A stretch of 14,621 nucleotides of DNA from assembly GCA_900759435.1 (NCBI GenBank), contig CAAEVD010000284.1, positions 1-14,621 of the forward strand, written 5' to 3'. Below the pieces are notes generated by a model, which did no database searches, was not told the origin of the DNA, and worked only from the letters and a program-made list of their open reading frames with translations. The DNA comes from an uncultured Collinsella sp. GTDB taxonomy: Bacteria; Actinomycetota; Coriobacteriia; Coriobacteriales; Coriobacteriaceae. This document shows positions 12,848 to 14,621 of this stretch, in pieces. Made by a program: the position numbers and the translations under genes. The first letter of the stretch is position 1. Each line of letters starts with the position of its first letter.

Positions 12848-14591
12848 GGTGGACCATCTCCTCGGTAATGCGAACGATATCGGTGACCTCGCTCACCTGT
12901 GCAAAGGCGGGAGAGACGGAGGATGCCAGGCGACGGGAAAGCTCTATGACCTGGGGCGGCTCAACGTAGGCGCGCTGCATGAGCTCGATGTCCGAGAACA
13001 GCTCGTGCGTGCGGCCGCGCTCGAGGATGCGGCCGTCGGCCATTACCACAATGCGCTCGGCAAAGTCGGAGACGACTTCCATGTCGTGGCAGACCATGAT
13101 TACAGCGCAGCCGCGCTCGGCCATGGTGCGCACCGTTTCCATCACGGTCATGCACTCGCGGTAGTCAAGGCCGCTCGTAGGCTCGTCGAGCACCACGATT
13201 TTGGGCTCTACGACCACGACGGAGGCGAGTGCCACCATCTGGCGCTGGCCGCGCGAGAGCGAGAAGGGCGCCTCGTCGGCCGGCAAGCCAAAGCGGTCGA
13301 TGACGAGTTGGGCGCGACGCAGCGCCTCGGCACGGTCGATGCCGGCAAGCTCCAAGCCAAAGGCGACCTCGTCGAGCACGGTGTCCTTGCAGATCTGGCG
13401 GTCGGGGTTTTGGAAGAGCGTTGCGACCTCGCGGGCGATACGGCTCGTGGGGACGGCTGCGGTATCCAGTCCCGTGACGCGCACGCTGCCCGAGGCGGGC
13501 TTAAGCAGGCCTGTGAGCAGCTTGGTAAGTGTGGTCTTGCCGGCGCCGTTTTGGCCGACGATGCCCACGAGCTCGCCGGGATAGAGGGTCAGGTTGAGGT
13601 CGTGGACGGCGGCGCCGCCATTGGGATAGGCAAACTCAACGTGATCGAAGGCGAGCACGGGCTCGGCGTCCTTGGCGTGCGGGCACAACGACGGTGCGTG
13701 CGGTGAGCCGGCGGGTGCCTGAGTGTCGCTGCTTGCGTGTGCGGGGTCGACGATGCCCGTAATCAGGCGCTCGGCCTCATCAACATCCAAACAGGGAGTG
13801 CCGCTGGCCAGGCCATCGGCCTCGAGGCTGTTGAAAATGCGCGTGACACGCGGGCAATCGACGCCGATGGCGCGGAGCTCATCGGTGTGCGCGAAGACCT
13901 CGTGCGGCTTGCCCTGTAGCGCGATTTCGCCATGATTGAGCACGAGCACGCGGTTGCAATACTCCGAAAGCAGGGCGACTTTTTGCTCAACGACAACGAT
14001 GGTGATGCCGAGTGCACGGTTGGCCTCACGCAGGGTCTCGAAGACCAGCGTGGAGCTGGCGGGGTCGAGCGCCGCGGTGGGTTCGTCGAGCACGAGCACG
14101 CGCGGACGCATGGCGAGGATGGCGGCGATGGCAACCTTTTGCTTTTGGCCGCCTGAGAGGGTGGCGATCTCGCGGTCGCGCAGGTCGCTGATGCCGACGG
14201 TCTCGAGCGTTTCGCTCACACGTTGCTCGATTTGGTCGTGGGGAACGCCAAAGTTCTCCAGGCCAAATAGCATCTCGTCCTCGACGAGCGAGGCGACCAT
14301 TTGCGTGTCGATGTCCTGCAACACGCTGCCGACGATCTGCGATACGTCGGTGAGCGAAACTTCACAGGTGTCGTTGCCGTCGACAGTGACGGAGCCAAAG
14401 AACGTGCCGGTGTAATGGTGGGGTACGGCTCCCGACAGGCAGGCGGCAAGTGTGGACTTGCCGGCGCCCGAAGGCCCGATAATGCCGATAAAATCTCCCC
14501 TGTTCACGCCGAGCGAGATTTGCTTAAGCGCCTGCTCGGTCTGCGTGCCATAGGAGAACGAGACATCGTCGACGTTGATGATCGTTTCCAT
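12840..14591 (-). CDS. ecfA: double-domain ECF transporter ATPase (fused EcfA-EcfA')
   Basis: A 583-residue fusion of two ABC ATPase domains that energises an ECF importer. NBD1 (about 4-235): Walker A GPSGAGKST (39-47), Q-loop Gln92, signature LSGGQ (145-149), Walker B VLVLDE (165-170), but VVEQK (201-204) where the H-loop His is expected (Gln203). NBD2 (about 312-535): Walker A GQNGAGKTT (346-354), Q-loop Gln394, signature LSRGQ (445-449), Walker B IVVLDE (465-470) and intact H-loop His502. The domains are joined by an Ala/Ser/Pro-rich linker (about 283-308). Residues 540-583 are a C-terminal tail. ATG 14591 has AAAGG about 5 bp upstream. The gene overlaps ecfT by 8 bp. The changed residues cluster in one composite ATP site, suggesting asymmetric hydrolysis. 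Confidence 0.93.
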   Translation of the reverse strand: METIINVDDVSFSYGTQTEQALKQISLGVNRGDFIGIIGPSGAGKSTLAACLSGAVPHHYTGTFFGSVTVDGNDTCEVSLTDVSQIVGSVLQDIDTQMVASLVEDEMLFGLENFGVPHDQIEQRVSETLETVGISDLRDREIATLSGGQKQKVAIAAILAMRPRVLVLDEPTAALDPASSTLVFETLREANRALGITIVVVEQKVALLSEYCNRVLVLNHGEIALQGKPHEVFAHTDELRAIGVDCPRVTRIFNSLEADGLASGTPCLDVDEAERLITGIVDPAHASSDTQAPAGSPHAPSLCPHAKDAEPVLAFDHVEFAYPNGGAAVHDLNLTLYPGELVGIVGQNGAGKTTLTKLLTGLLKPASGSVRVTGLDTAAVPTSRIAREVATLFQNPDRQICKDTVLDEVAFGLELAGIDRAEALRRAQLVIDRFGLPADEAPFSLSRGQRQMVALASVVVVEPKIVVLDEPTSGLDYRECMTVMETVRTMAERGCAVIMVCHDMEVVSDFAERIVVMADGRILERGRTHELFSDIELMQRAYVEPPQVIELSRRLASSVSPAFAQVSEVTDIVRITEEMVHRG

Positions 14592-14621
14592 GGATACCTT
14601 TCATAGTCATTGGGGACGTTC

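Noticed and set aside
12834..13706. A 290-codon plus-strand frame opposite the ECF ATPase
   Set aside because: Fully antisense to clear Walker A, signature and Walker B motifs.

Overview
The window looks like chromosomal DNA of a gut Coriobacteriia bacterium (Actinomycetota), most likely Collinsella or a close relative. This is inferred from gene content: a D-aspartate ligase/aspartate racemase pair for a D-Asp peptidoglycan cross-bridge, an HTH regulator beside a membrane Ser/Thr kinase, a CwlO-like wall hydrolase, a fused ECF ATPase with EcfT, and GC-rich codon use. No rRNA, tRNA, CRISPR array or intact insertion sequence was found.

Left part (1-2190, + strand): an M20-family amidohydrolase, then an orphan HigA-like antidote/HTH gene behind a consensus -10 and a candidate LexA-type box, then a small membrane protein of unknown function.

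Accessory part (about 2190-5100): a two-gene cassette, a GIY-YIG nuclease-family protein followed 9 bp later by an ADP-ribosylglycohydrolase (DraG/ARH fold) with an extra C-terminal domain. Gene-poor DNA of about 400-480 bp lies on both sides and holds frames that look like remnants. This is the part most likely to be strain-variable, and the cassette is the best candidate for an uncharacterised conflict or defence function.

Central part (5122-7625, + strand): a DUF4352-like lipoprotein, an XRE-like regulator of the kind found beside Ser/Thr kinases, and a Ser/Thr kinase with C-terminal membrane segments. A perfect 12-bp inverted repeat sits at the kinase start. A strong bidirectional terminator separates this block from convergent genes.

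Right-centre (7670-9669, - strand): a secreted coiled-coil cell-wall hydrolase, with two helically phased 15-bp palindromes in its promoter region, and a MOSC-domain protein.

Right part: D-aspartate ligase and aspartate racemase (9890-11977, +), which together make D-Asp and attach it to peptidoglycan precursors. A REP-like element and a strong terminator follow. The window ends with the - strand ECF genes: a double-domain EcfA ATPase overlapping EcfT by 8 bp. The S component is not in the window.
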